64,000 nt of DNA from Pseudomonadota bacterium (GCA_026388315.1 JAPLKA010000024.1:1-64000), one strand, 5' to 3'; counted from the stretch's first letter, positions 51,101 to 60,447 are shown. Notes: generated from the letters alone by a model not told the origin. Program-made: numbers and translations.

Positions 51101-53665
51101 GCTGGTACCTCCGATTACCCCATGCTCAACCGGGGGCGTGCCTGAAAATATCAACTCGTGGACCGCCCGGATCACGTCCACCCCACCGGTGTGATAGTCA
51201 TGCCCGCAGATGATGCCGCCAGGCTTGATACATTTTAGCGCAGCGGTAATGTCGCGCCGGACATTCTCGTAATCATGGGCTCCGTCGACAAAGATTAGAT
51301 CGAAAAATAGCTCAGGCAGGATGCCGGCAAACTGTGCCGTCGAGCCTCGCAGAATCCTGATTTTATCGCCAAATTGCTCCACATTGCGCAGAAAGTCTTC
51401 GAATATTGCGAAATCGCTGTGTGGCAGAAGGTCTGCAGTGGCATCCAGTTGCCGGATACCCTGCTCCATAAAATCCCGCCAGACATCGAGGCAATAAAGC
51501 TCCATGCCGGTATCGCGCATGGCGTAGCCGATGGCGTTGGTCGACCTCCCCCGATACGACCCGATTTCCAGAATCTTTGCCGAGTTCGGCAACAGTTTGA
51601 TCAGCCGATGGAGCGAGAGGACTTCCGCCGTTGTGAACCAGCCGCCGATGGGCTCGATGGCGCCGAGAACCGTGATCTCAGATGCAGTGAGCGGTACTGC
51701 GGCCAGTTTGGCAAGTGATAACTCGCGGTTGTCGTCATGGGACAATATAGACCTGGGCACATATTTTTCTAAGATTGAACGTTCATACAGAGGCGAATAG
51801 TGTTTGCTCTTATCGAATTTCCGGGATAATATTTCTGCAATGTCATAAGGAGAACCGTAGGGGAGATCTTTCTTAATACCCCACTTTTCCTTAAACATCT
51901 CCCATGCACCCAACATTAATTCGTTATATTGATTATCTCCTCTTCCCTGAGGGCCGCCGGTATGATGAATAAAGATATCATCTGCAATCAAAAGCTTAAA
52001 TCCCGCAACCTGGGTGCGGAGTGAATAATCATCATCATCAAATCCAAACAGCTTGCCAAAATTGGGGTCTATGCAACCAATTTTATCGATCACTTTTCTG
52101 GAGATGAACATACAAAAACCGATCAGGCGAATTGTTTGTGTCACGTGGTCATGATTCTGACTGGACCACGCTTCGGCAAATGTCTCCAATTCGACGATAT
52201 TATGGTAAGAAGCATTGTTAACGATCTGAGGCCCGGAAACATAATTCGATCTCGGCCCGATAATCCCCACCTCAGGATGATTTTCCGCGTGCTTTATAAA
52301 TTTACTCGCCCAGCCTTTTGTGACTATCGCATCATCGTCCAAGGAAGCAATATATTTCCCCCTTACCAGCGACATCGCTTGTGCCCGGGCAGGCGAGTAG
52401 CCTATATTCGTGGGGTTTGCTATTACGACAGTACCGGGAACCGTTTTAACATAATCCAAGGATCCATCATTTTTTGCATTATCGACAACCACAATTTCGT
52501 GACTTTCGGGAGTATTCCTTTTAATGGATTCTACACAGGCCTTAATATGATCGATCCCGTTGTAACTGATGATCATAATGGATAACAGCGGGGTTGCCTC
52601 AACACATTTTGTTGCCATGTCAGCCCATGTCCATCGTGAAAGCGCTTGTGTTTCCATCCCAAGCTTTTCGCGGGCCTCGGCAACGGGAAGAGAAATCCAT
52701 TCCTTTGCTTTAATATAGTCTGAGGGTACAGGGCAATGTGTGCGTCGTGCAAAGATTTCCACTATATGATCATAAAGCCCCTGGCAAGAGTACTTGCTGA
52801 GGTTTCCCGCTTCTACCCATGTATCTATGTTTGCAATGTATTGAAGATACTCCGATTCACTCATCAACATTAAATAATTGCTAAGGTCTTGGTAAGTCGA
52901 GAACGATCGCATATCAATAAAACACGAAGAAGGAATGTAGTCTTCGATATTTGTGCAACCGAGATAGATAGGTACGGTTCTGGTCTCAAAGCAATCGAGC
53001 ATTTTTTCAGAAACATACCCGCGCGAATATTCTGGATGATTAATATTTTCGAATGCAACTGCAAATTTATACTTTGCCAATGTCCGATATTTTGATTCTT
53101 TGGTAAAACTTGATCCATCCATCAGTGCTCCGCGATAGTTGGGCAAGGGAAATGGAGGATATCCATACACATCGAACGCAAGCTGAGAGTGTTCACCAAA
53201 CCAGCGTGCAATTTCCAACCGCTTGGAATAAAGCTCTCCTTCAACCGCCGACTGTTTATACCCTGCAATCATACAGATCGCTTGCTGCCTATCCCGCAAT
53301 GGATATACGACCTCCCGTTCATCCTTGTTTTCGATGGCAGCCGGATAATGAGCCCAACCCAACCGGGGGGTGAGGATGTAAGAAATGTTTTTCTCTTCAG
53401 ACGCGAGTGCTTCATAATAGGTTACTATGTGGTCGAACTCCTTCCACACGGCCTCATGAAACTGTCCAGGTAACACAATGATGGGTTCCCCTAAAAGAAG
53501 CACGCTAAAACCTGGAATTATGCCGGTATAACTAAAGGCGTCCCAATAAACGTAGATATCGCACCCAATAATTGGTTTCGCCGACCATATTACCGTCACA
53601 GAACCGCGGCGAAGAGACTGGGTGTCATCAGCTCTCAAATGTGCATAGACGATATTAATATCCAT
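48197..53665 (-). CDS. Giant multi-glycosyltransferase/methyltransferase/TPR fusion
   Basis: The protein is 1822 residues with no signal peptide. In order: a GT10-like (fucosyltransferase-type) domain at about 1-310 (KYKFAVAFENINHPEYSRGY, then EKMLDCFETRTVPIYLG); GT2 at about 355-600 (SIMIISYNGIDHIKACVESI, DDD metal motif); a class I SAM methyltransferase at about 670-860 (LEIGSYRGRSTNAIG); a second GT2 at about 908-1130; TPR repeats at about 1170-1405; a third GT2 at about 1420-1640 (CMIARNEEKYIARCL, DADEV); and more TPR to the end. It probably builds a glycan on flagellin, with TPR units binding the protein. It ends the minus-strand sugar operon. The methyltransferase stretch is clearly richer in GC. 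Confidence 0.93.
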   Translation of the reverse strand: MDINIVYAHLRADDTQSLRRGSVTVIWSAKPIIGCDIYVYWDAFSYTGIIPGFSVLLLGEPIIVLPGQFHEAVWKEFDHIVTYYEALASEEKNISYILTPRLGWAHYPAAIENKDEREVVYPLRDRQQAICMIAGYKQSAVEGELYSKRLEIARWFGEHSQLAFDVYGYPPFPLPNYRGALMDGSSFTKESKYRTLAKYKFAVAFENINHPEYSRGYVSEKMLDCFETRTVPIYLGCTNIEDYIPSSCFIDMRSFSTYQDLSNYLMLMSESEYLQYIANIDTWVEAGNLSKYSCQGLYDHIVEIFARRTHCPVPSDYIKAKEWISLPVAEAREKLGMETQALSRWTWADMATKCVEATPLLSIMIISYNGIDHIKACVESIKRNTPESHEIVVVDNAKNDGSLDYVKTVPGTVVIANPTNIGYSPARAQAMSLVRGKYIASLDDDAIVTKGWASKFIKHAENHPEVGIIGPRSNYVSGPQIVNNASYHNIVELETFAEAWSSQNHDHVTQTIRLIGFCMFISRKVIDKIGCIDPNFGKLFGFDDDDYSLRTQVAGFKLLIADDIFIHHTGGPQGRGDNQYNELMLGAWEMFKEKWGIKKDLPYGSPYDIAEILSRKFDKSKHYSPLYERSILEKYVPRSILSHDDNRELSLAKLAAVPLTASEITVLGAIEPIGGWFTTAEVLSLHRLIKLLPNSAKILEIGSYRGRSTNAIGYAMRDTGMELYCLDVWRDFMEQGIRQLDATADLLPHSDFAIFEDFLRNVEQFGDKIRILRGSTAQFAGILPELFFDLIFVDGAHDYENVRRDITAALKCIKPGGIICGHDYHTGGVDVIRAVHELIFSGTPPVEHGVIGGTSIWFARYERREPVRPAQVVTNKIDNDCRDANVATKKGQLATNHEQIKTKKIKTTMVPGLTSIIIPVSEFNDNTRRCLESIRAHVTEPHEIILATIGSLKTPAWLNKFIAINTHCKIIGTAKNANYAASCNMALEKATGQYVLILDGNTVMLKGSLKKMRECMDARPEYGITVPMSNRAIGIQQIPKTQQMSFKDFEEYARAFGDRNRHRYIVTSEIDCIYALTKRELIDTIGLFNEQIEAPYFVINDFRMRALVEGQQAVIAGNSCMYLGRGDIRRKGSNEVFHEQWDIFNPHSATGKKLSPFVAMKNARDFNSKGLLDESVQAIMEGIKYAPEEEELYYCLAEILLEEKQYEESIEAIRSLPEAGRSKARALEILGYCSYYTGRMEEAENYADRVLSFSNDSARALNLKGLMALKREDRKKAEVLFRQAIAADPCFAGSYVNMGTIKWHNNEHREALDLIEKGFILSPETGDFSTTYNSAIASLNEFSRAERVFMEACGLFPENKRLSFLFIGILLQQEKYTEAMEEIENALVTFGIDDEILSAALSVRENIGSLIINASSRKTGTLSVCMIARNEEKYIARCLVSLIPVADEIIVVDTGSTDRTKDIARVFGAKVYDLPWTDDFSTSRNHSLSFAKGQWILVHDADEVISSRDYDKLKDIIGQKTPQLVAYTLTTRNYTNNSSVEGWNQNSGEYPDEEEAAGWHPSIKTRLFRNDSRIRFQNQVHEFVEPSLAQAGIEIRHCTIPIHHYGKLDQERSSSRAEMYFELGRKKMMSFQDTKALRELAIQAGELGKYTAAIGLWEMYIKFKPDDHTAYFNMTTLYLETGEFEKALAAARIARDINPQSKEALLGFATSSICWGDIMEATDVLENLHKKEPGYLTAIGALAAAYCIGEKTGKGIALLKEMQAKRYDCSIALHSLSKKLIKAERSEYAKLLLKSVVASGYNTLKDSVVLLEELNAQTENVI

Positions 53666-53737
53666 TTTTCTCCTATCAGATATGTGCCATATAACGAAGC
53701 AATTCGTTTCAGTCGACGATATTTTGCTGGTGCCTAC

Positions 53738-54664
53738 TTAAATAACTCGATACGGTGAATAGATCGTATAGAATTTATACAACTTCACTAATTCACGAAT
53801 CCCTTCGTCAAGTGTTTTTTGAGCCTTAAAGCCGAGATCGCGGATTTTCTTGAATGAAACGAGAAAATTGCGTACATCAATATCCGGTAATGAAGAGTCT
53901 ATAATCTCATGAGCAATATATTGATTTATTGCTTTTGCAATGTCCGCTTTGGAAAAGTTCAATTGTTCGTCGCCTACATTGAAAACTTGCCCTTTCATTT
54001 TGTCTGCATGATCCAACGCAAAGAGATATCCGTTGATTGCATCCTCGATATGCACAAAAGTTCTTTTTGATTGTGCAGCAAAGAGCACCACAGACCGATC
54101 ATGTACTGCTTTGTAGCAAAAGTCATTGACCATCAAGTCGTCCCGCATTTTGGGGCTAAGGCCAAAAACAGTCGCAAATCGAAGCGCAATTGAATTTTTT
54201 CTCTGCATGATGCTACGTTCTGCTTCATATTTCGTACGACCATAAATGCTCACTGGCTGCACCGGAGTATTTTCATCACATTCTGTCCCTGAAGCGCCAT
54301 AAAATGAGGTGGTAGAGGCATATATTAGAAGCTGCTCATCAGACAGCAATGTTACCAAGCGACGCGAGGCATCAATGTTAATCATCTCGGCAGAATTGGG
54401 GTTGGCAGCACAAGCAGGCATACCACTAATTCCAGCCAAATGATAGATCGTATCGTACCCTTTGACAGCCTCATGATTGAGATTTCGAATATCCATCGGC
54501 ATAATCGTTAGGTTCGGATGAGAAACAATATGCAAAATGGAGCCATAACCGAACATAAAATTATCAAGGATAGTTACCTTATGGCCACGCTCCAAGAGCT
54601 TCGTAACAAGTACGATGCCTTTGTAGCCTGCCCCGCCCGTCACAAGTATGCGTGATTGTTTCAT
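53738..54664 (-). CDS. NAD-dependent epimerase/dehydratase (extended SDR)
   Basis: The protein is 308 residues. The Rossmann motif GGAGYKG lies near 10-16 (usually GGAGFIG), the catalytic YGRTKYE gives the YxxxK pair, and the segment FNVGDEQLNFSKADIAKAI is typical of nucleotide-sugar epimerases. It acts on an NDP-sugar, and the exact sugar is not readable. GGGAGG precedes the ATG. It lies 72 bases before the giant glycosyltransferase gene in the direction of transcription. Confidence 0.9.
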   Translation of the reverse strand: MKQSRILVTGGAGYKGIVLVTKLLERGHKVTILDNFMFGYGSILHIVSHPNLTIMPMDIRNLNHEAVKGYDTIYHLAGISGMPACAANPNSAEMINIDASRRLVTLLSDEQLLIYASTTSFYGASGTECDENTPVQPVSIYGRTKYEAERSIMQRKNSIALRFATVFGLSPKMRDDLMVNDFCYKAVHDRSVVLFAAQSKRTFVHIEDAINGYLFALDHADKMKGQVFNVGDEQLNFSKADIAKAINQYIAHEIIDSSLPDIDVRNFLVSFKKIRDLGFKAQKTLDEGIRELVKLYKFYTIYSPYRVI

Positions 54665-54701
54665 GTATGACCTCCCCTATGTATAGGTTTATTCGTCATT
54701 C

Positions 54702-55469
54702 TTAATCAATAATTATATATGAACCACGTACATAATTCGGATATCTTTTAATTGCATAATTCCGAAGTCCCAACACCTCCTTGACCGCAAGTGTCTCACC
54801 CGGAAACGCATGTTCATTCAGCTCGTCGAAGCCAAGCACTGTTCCGCGGGTGATACGATCACGGATTGCATGCAAGCAGGATAATGTTGGTTCATAAAGA
54901 TCCATATCGAAATATGCGAGTGAGATAATTGACTCAGGGTTTTGCACGAAGTAGTCAGGCACAGTAGCACGGACATCACCTTTTACGAGTTCAAATTTCT
55001 TCATATATGAAAGTGGACTTTCCATTTCTTGTTGTATGAGAACTGTATCCAAATAATTTGCGTAGTTTGGAGTAACTCCATAGTTATGCGGTACTACCGC
55101 CGGATGCTTTCCGTCCGCTTCTGAAGCTGGAAGAAAACCTTCAAACGTATCAAATCCAACAACCTTGCGCAACCGATTGAATGGTTCGTAGATCCCACGA
55201 AATGAAGTCCATAGCACAAGATTTTGTCCCCACCTGCATCCGAACTCTACCAAAATCCCTTGCACTTCAAGTGCCCGTCGATATAAAAAATCCATGAAGA
55301 GAATTCTTGACAGAGTTTGAGGCGTCAAAAAGAGACCAAGATTCGATAGAAATTCTTTTTCCGGAATCGGACACGATCTAAGAAGCGTATTCAACTCTTT
55401 GCGGTTGTCCACATCTTTGTTCTCGCCGAATGTTATTGTGTTGTGACTTACTGTCGTTTTCGTTTTCAT
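54702..55469 (-). CDS. TylF/MycF-like sugar O-methyltransferase
   Basis: This methyltransferase is 255 residues from ATG 55469, behind AAGGAC. An in-frame start at 55487 has no site. It has a class I Rossmann SAM site (ILVEFGCRWGQNLVLW) and the acidic metal-binding set near the C-terminus (AYFDMDLYEPTLSCL, VLGFDELNEHAFPGE), as in macrocin-type O-methyltransferases. It probably methylates a sugar hydroxyl in the operon's glycan. No transfer signs are seen beyond the operon itself. Confidence 0.82.
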   Translation of the reverse strand: MKTKTTVSHNTITFGENKDVDNRKELNTLLRSCPIPEKEFLSNLGLFLTPQTLSRILFMDFLYRRALEVQGILVEFGCRWGQNLVLWTSFRGIYEPFNRLRKVVGFDTFEGFLPASEADGKHPAVVPHNYGVTPNYANYLDTVLIQQEMESPLSYMKKFELVKGDVRATVPDYFVQNPESIISLAYFDMDLYEPTLSCLHAIRDRITRGTVLGFDELNEHAFPGETLAVKEVLGLRNYAIKRYPNYVRGSYIIID

Positions 55470-55489
55470 AGCTATCGTCCTTCGCACGG

Positions 55490-56419
55490 CTATTTGTTGG
55501 GTTTCCAGACCACTAACGAGTGCCCTTCGATGTAGTATGAACCCGTGTAGATTCGTTGTTGTCGAATAATGGTAATGCTTCCTTGCGCTTCAAGCTCGCG
55601 TAAGCGTGTGAGAAATCCATAAAGATAGTTCCTTTTCCGAAAATAGAGGATCGACAGGCCATCTATCAGCGAATGTATGTCGAGGAGCTCTTCGATCGGT
55701 TCAAAATGTAAGCATATATCGGGTCGTTTTCGAATCAAGAATTGAAGAAATGGTTCGAATTGATCACCAAGCTGCTCAAGTGCTGCGACGGTATAGATGC
55801 AGCTTCCCAATTGAACCTCTAAAGATTCATCCGGCTCAAAGAAATTGAACTGTCGTCCTTCGATGTTCGTTTCAATTCCAGCATCCGCAACACATTGAAT
55901 AATATTCTGGGATGTGTTCGTCCAATCAAGACCGATCAAACGTGCCGTGGAGTTAATCACGCGCGCGCGAAGCAGATGATAGGCTGGACCGCATCCAAAT
56001 TCATAGATAGCTTTCGCATTTCTTCCGTAGGAATACAACGCCCAATCAACAAACAACGCAAGGATGTGATAATCAAAATTTTGCGAGATGGGACGAATAA
56101 TTTGTTGTTTCCAACGCGAGAATGTGTGCTTGCCGTAGTATTTCGGTATTAATGCCAAGCGTTTAGGATCACGCATGACCAAATCAAGGTTTTCCTGCCA
56201 ACCTCGCTCCCAGTCGCTGAGCCGGTCTTTCCCTGCTGAGGGCATGTCAAGGTGCAATAAATCTCGAACGACATTCAGAATGTAACCGTCACGCTCTTCA
56301 GGAGTAAGAGATTGGTACTGTAAGAGAGCCGTCCGACAGCGATTCTGCAAAAAGTTCGGCAGCGGCTCACCAATGATTTGTTCAACATCTTCCGGCAAGA
56401 TATTATGGACATTAATCAT
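55490..56419 (-). CDS. Putative SAM-dependent methyltransferase
   Basis: The protein is 309 residues. The SAM motif reads AIYEFGCGPAYHLLRARVI near 140, followed by IGLDWTNTS, and the N-terminal helical part (about 1-120) is family-unknown. It is part of the same operon, 20 bases upstream of the TylF-like gene. A second sugar methylation or C-methylation is a fair guess, but the substrate is unknown. Confidence 0.75.
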   Translation of the reverse strand: MINVHNILPEDVEQIIGEPLPNFLQNRCRTALLQYQSLTPEERDGYILNVVRDLLHLDMPSAGKDRLSDWERGWQENLDLVMRDPKRLALIPKYYGKHTFSRWKQQIIRPISQNFDYHILALFVDWALYSYGRNAKAIYEFGCGPAYHLLRARVINSTARLIGLDWTNTSQNIIQCVADAGIETNIEGRQFNFFEPDESLEVQLGSCIYTVAALEQLGDQFEPFLQFLIRKRPDICLHFEPIEELLDIHSLIDGLSILYFRKRNYLYGFLTRLRELEAQGSITIIRQQRIYTGSYYIEGHSLVVWKPNK

Positions 56420-56428
56420 GTACGATAA

Positions 56429-57463
56429 TCACTCCACACTGTATAGATTTTTTTGCCATTCGATAATGTTTTTCACACCTGTTTCTAATCCTACAAATTC
56501 TCTCTCTCCAAATTCAGAAGTATATCTGGCGATGTCCAGTTGCACAACTTCTGGAGCACATGAGTCACCGCCGCCTCCGTGATGAGGGAAAATCACATTC
56601 ACATTGACGATTTTTCCCACAAGCCGGGCAAGATCAGCAATTGTCACACTCGAAACCCCTCCGACATTGTACACAGATTCTTTTCCCTCCAAAAGTATGC
56701 GCAACATCATATTAACTGCATCCGACACGTAGCAATACGTGCGCTTGGCTCCCCCATTGTCCAATAATGCGATCTCTTTTTGTAAAAGGGCTTTTTCTAC
56801 AAAATTATTGATGACTCGCCTATCTCCACGCCTTGTCCCAGGTCCGTACGCCAGACTCAATCTTGCGGATGTGGCAGAACAACCTTTATTGCGATACACA
56901 TTAACCACAGCTTCTCCGCATCGTTTTGCCTCTATATAGCATGCTCGCGGATGATCAGGCGTTGTCGATCCCATTTGCGTTTCTGAAAACGGCGTAGTCG
57001 TTAAACCGCTATACACTTCACTGCTGCTGATGAATAAAAAATTCCCGTTTTTTTTGAGCATTTTTTCCAATAAAACGGAGGTAACGTATGTGTTTAGTTT
57101 TATGGTTATCTCCGGATAATCCATGAACATACCGGGTTGACCATAGGTTGCTGCATGAACGATCAGGTCGGCTGGTGGAAGGTTGCAAACGAAGGCTTCC
57201 TTTGCCAAATTACCCTGGATAAATTGGATCGCATTGGCATTTGATAGGCTGGTAAGGTGTTCAGGGATACCTCTGTTCACAATCGCAATTACTTTTACGT
57301 TTACGCACAATACTGTCTGAAGATAGTGCAAAGCGTAAAGGAAATGCGTCCCGATGAGACCTGATGCACCAGTAAGAAGCACTGTCCTGTTCTCTAATTG
57401 ATCTATTGCAACATCAAGCGAACAGTTTTTGCCGTCCGATGCTAATACGTCACATTTTAGCAT
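56429..57463 (-). CDS. NAD-dependent epimerase/dehydratase (extended SDR)
   Basis: The protein is 344 residues. TGASGLIGTHF lies near 31-41, the catalytic YIEAKRCGE gives YxxxK, and the segment VYNVGGVSSVTIADLARLVG is typical of the family. The start overlaps the transketolase gene by 14 bases, with GAGGG 8 bases upstream. It acts on a nucleotide sugar. Together with the transketolase pair it suggests a rare, possibly branched, sugar. Confidence 0.9.
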   Translation of the reverse strand: MLKCDVLASDGKNCSLDVAIDQLENRTVLLTGASGLIGTHFLYALHYLQTVLCVNVKVIAIVNRGIPEHLTSLSNANAIQFIQGNLAKEAFVCNLPPADLIVHAATYGQPGMFMDYPEITIKLNTYVTSVLLEKMLKKNGNFLFISSSEVYSGLTTTPFSETQMGSTTPDHPRACYIEAKRCGEAVVNVYRNKGCSATSARLSLAYGPGTRRGDRRVINNFVEKALLQKEIALLDNGGAKRTYCYVSDAVNMMLRILLEGKESVYNVGGVSSVTIADLARLVGKIVNVNVIFPHHGGGGDSCAPEVVQLDIARYTSEFGEREFVGLETGVKNIIEWQKNLYSVE

Positions 57464-58343
57464 TAAAAAAACCCTCTAACCTTGTCTTGATGCCTGCAAC
57501 ATCTAATCCGCAAGCAACATCTTGTTCAGAAGCCAATCCATAATTTATCAGAAATTTTCTGGGCACGCCAACTGACAACATATTTATTGATTTCCCTTGG
57601 AGGGAAGACACAATATCATGGCTCATCGTTCCTTCATAGAATGGCTCGACGACGGCGATCTTTCCTTTTTGGAATGTGGAAGAGAGTAATGCAGCATCGA
57701 AAGGGGACAATGTTGTGTAATACAATATTGTCACATTCACATTAATGCATGCATTCACAACCCTTTCCAACATCGGCCCGATTGCAACAACAGTTCCGTC
57801 TCTCCCTTCACGAATCTTCGTCCCTCGGCTAAAAGTGACAGGGACGTCCAGAGCGTGCCCCTTCTCCGTCAATCTGAAATAGTTCGGATTGTGTCCAGAA
57901 TATGCAGCTCGAAACAGTACATCGAAATCTCTGTCGCTACCGGGTACGATAATATTCATTCCTGGAATTGTTTTTAATAGCGAAATGTCGCCAGGACAGT
58001 GGTGTGTACACCCTAATGCCGCATAATCATAAGAGGCCCCAACACTTACGAAGTTTCCACCAAGCCCCTGATAGCAAAAGTCGATTTTTAATTGTTCCAG
58101 ACTCCTCTCGATTAAAAACGGTGCAATTGTATGGACAAGAGGTATAAGATCTGTTTTCGCCAGGCCAGCAGCAAGGCTGATGGTAGACTGCTCGAGAATC
58201 CCGATATTGTAAACACGGTCCGGATATTGTTCAAAAGCCTTTCGAAAGCCAAAAACACCGATATCACCGAGCAGCAGCACCAAGCGATCATCCTGCATTA
58301 AAATGTTTTCTATCGTATCCGTAAACTGTTTCCGCATGCTCAT
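57450..58343 (-). CDS. Transketolase, C-terminal half (pyrimidine-binding and C domains)
   Basis: The protein is 297 residues from ATG 58343, which overlaps the stop of the N-half gene (ATGA). A longer frame to 58400 would run into that gene. The Pyr domain has the catalytic-type glutamate in YNIGILEQSTISLAAGLAKT (ends shown), and the C domain lies beyond about 185. With the N-half it makes a two-subunit transketolase or DXS-like enzyme moving a 2-carbon unit. Such split pairs occur in sugar-branching clusters. Confidence 0.9.
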   Translation of the reverse strand: MSMRKQFTDTIENILMQDDRLVLLLGDIGVFGFRKAFEQYPDRVYNIGILEQSTISLAAGLAKTDLIPLVHTIAPFLIERSLEQLKIDFCYQGLGGNFVSVGASYDYAALGCTHHCPGDISLLKTIPGMNIIVPGSDRDFDVLFRAAYSGHNPNYFRLTEKGHALDVPVTFSRGTKIREGRDGTVVAIGPMLERVVNACINVNVTILYYTTLSPFDAALLSSTFQKGKIAVVEPFYEGTMSHDIVSSLQGKSINMLSVGVPRKFLINYGLASEQDVACGLDVAGIKTRLEGFFNAKM

Positions 58344-59179
58344 GAAAGTCCCTCTAAAATTCCATCGAGTTCCTCTTTGTTCGGTGACTTGTGATGCCAT
58401 TCCGGATTATTTTCCATCGTTTTGCAACCATATCCTTTAATGGTTTCGGCAATGATTGCGGCGGGCCGTTTTTTATGAGCCTTCGTCAGCGCACGGTATA
58501 TTTCTTCATGGTTATGTCCATTAATAATGGCGCTTTCCCACCCGAAGGCGCGAAATTTTTTCGAAAGATCGCCAACTTGTAATGCCCTGTCGGTTGAATG
58601 GTTATAATCGATGATACAACATAAATTCGATAATCTATGGTGTGCTGCTAAGAGCGCAGATTCCCATATGGTTCCCTCATTGCACTCACCGTCACCAATA
58701 AGGGTAAAAACCTTGCAATTTTTTTTCTGTATCTTAAGACCCAGGGCAATACCGATAGCCATGGGGAAACCGTGCCCGAGGGATCCTGTTGATGCTTCAA
58801 TGCCAGCTATTTTATTACAGTCGGGGTGCCCGCCAAAGGCACTTTCGTAGCTCGCAAAGGTATCCAGATCGGCATAGGGGAAAAAGCCTTTCTCAGCAAG
58901 GATGGTATACAATCCGAGAGTGCCATGACCCTTACTCAGTATAAACCTATCTCGATCAGGATTGCCGGGATGAATCGGATCAATATGAAGAACTCCGTCG
59001 TAAAGCACCCAAAGTATATCGAGAATAGATAATGCGCTTGGGATGTGTCCTTCGCCGGCATCGGCTGACATTGTTATAATGGATCGTTTCATTCTATTCA
59101 TTTTGAGCCGAAGTGCTGCGTTATCATACTCGATTTGCAAATGTTTAAAGGAAACTGAAGGACTATTTTCATGAGACAT
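58340..59179 (-). CDS. Transketolase, N-terminal half (TPP-binding)
   Basis: The protein is 279 residues. The thiamine-diphosphate site is GDGECNEGTIWESALLAAHH followed by N in IIDYN, with GHGTLGLY and STGSLGHGFPMAIGIA also typical. It is the first gene of the minus-strand operon and is coupled to the C-half by an ATGA overlap. There is no clear promoter motif upstream. Confidence 0.92.
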   Translation of the reverse strand: MSHENSPSVSFKHLQIEYDNAALRLKMNRMKRSIITMSADAGEGHIPSALSILDILWVLYDGVLHIDPIHPGNPDRDRFILSKGHGTLGLYTILAEKGFFPYADLDTFASYESAFGGHPDCNKIAGIEASTGSLGHGFPMAIGIALGLKIQKKNCKVFTLIGDGECNEGTIWESALLAAHHRLSNLCCIIDYNHSTDRALQVGDLSKKFRAFGWESAIINGHNHEEIYRALTKAHKKRPAAIIAETIKGYGCKTMENNPEWHHKSPNKEELDGILEGLS

Positions 59180-60348
59180 TAAGGAACCTCGATATTATGC
59201 TGTGCCATATTACACGAACCTCTGTTTTTCTTCCTGTTTATACATGATGTTCCACATCTGAAACTGTTTTTTAGCACACCTGCTATATTGTGCAAGACAA
59301 TTCTCTGTTTTTAGACGGTACATCATGGAAGATGTTGCAAATTCAATGCCATGTAGGAAAGACCATTGTCAGATAATTATACTCTTTGTATTAAGCTTGC
59401 TTCCAGGTATTGAAACAAATGCTCCAGGCATATTTTGCGTGTCTGATCACAAAACAAGATGTATCTCTTTGCCATTATTGATACCTACAACAGAAAGATT
59501 ATCAGGTGGCATCTCTAACGCCGCCGTCAATAAGATGACAAAATGCATGAGACTATGACTCTGATTATAGTACTCAGATAACAAAAAAGTTTTGCCTAAA
59601 ATATGCATTCGGTAAGTTGATTGACATGTGGCATCCTTAGGTTCAATGTGTAACGTTCAAGATTGGAGCAACCGGGTGCTGAAAAACGGGAACCAATTGG
59701 TTTTGTAAAATGGGGTTGAGCGTCGCGGGGAATCCGCAGGTAGTGGTAATATGGCTTTATCGACGGGTTTGAGGCGGCGATCCTTGAGCTTCTGCGAGGT
59801 AGGGGCGGTTAAGTCTACAAGAGTATCCCTGGGGTCGGACCACGTTAAGTACTTAATATTCATATATTATAGTCCAAAAGATACCCGTGTGTCAGCGAAA
59901 TACAAATGCGTTGCACAGGGCAGGTCTGTTTTCAGGGCTTACAACACTGTTTTCTATGGCAAAATAAAAAGTATGATAGCACATGGATGAAGGCCCGTTA
60001 GAACTGCTTCGGTCGGTCGGCCTGCTTTAAAATTCCATTAGCCGTGTGGCGCGACTTGATTTTACTATCTACAGGAAAACGACGGTTTGTCATAGTACTA
60101 TATCATATCTCATGGTCACCGCCGCCCTGCCTTTCAAAGTGACGGTTGTTTTACAGAAGTATCCTTTTGATAGCAGGGGTGTAATCAGCCGTTTCCCGGA
60201 ATGCATACCCTTCATAAATGGACATATCCGTTGTGAATTTATTTTTTCATGACAATGTCGCCTACCAATTTCGCGTTCCTGTTCTATCGGTCCGGTTCAG
60301 TTTCTTCCAGCCCTCTCGACATGTTCCGCGATTTGCTTTGTGCAGGAT
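59180..60348. other. Long intergenic region without a convincing gene
   Basis: About 1.17 kb, AT-rich, between the sugar operon and the next sigma28 unit. Two short frames (59325-59558 and 59751-59990 on the plus strand) lack ribosome sites and resemble nothing I know. The segment around 59640-59860 has a different, more GC-rich look and a 12-bp palindrome (AACCAATTGGTT, 59691-59702), and may be a decayed remnant of an unknown element. The promoter of the sugar operon should lie near 59180-59300, but no motif is clear. Confidence 0.55.
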
Positions 60349-60375
60349 TTAAGTAATTTCATTCCGGTGCGATAA
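60349..60375 (+). promoter_or_regulatory. Sigma28 promoter of the 306-residue gene
   Basis: TTAAGTAA (60349-60356), 11 bases, then TGCGATAA (60368-60375). Transcription should begin near 60382, giving a 66-base leader that ends in GAAGGAGGCGG before the ATG at 60448. Confidence 0.78.
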
Positions 60376-60447
60376 TATGAACAAGCTATTGCAGCTACTG
60401 TTCGGCATTGTATCATTTGTGCTGAAGATGTCTGAAGGAGGCGGTAT

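Noticed and set aside
53672-53689. TGGCACA on the minus strand before the giant glycosyltransferase gene
   Set aside because: No GC at the required -12 distance; the gene is probably read from the operon promoter upstream.
59190-59207. TGGCACA on the minus strand before the transketolase gene, like a sigma54 -24 block
   Set aside because: The -12 position has TA in place of GC at the required distance.
59657-59990. Short frames on both strands considered as a transposase remnant
   Set aside because: No transposase motif or inverted ends found; the sequence looks unusual but cannot be assigned.
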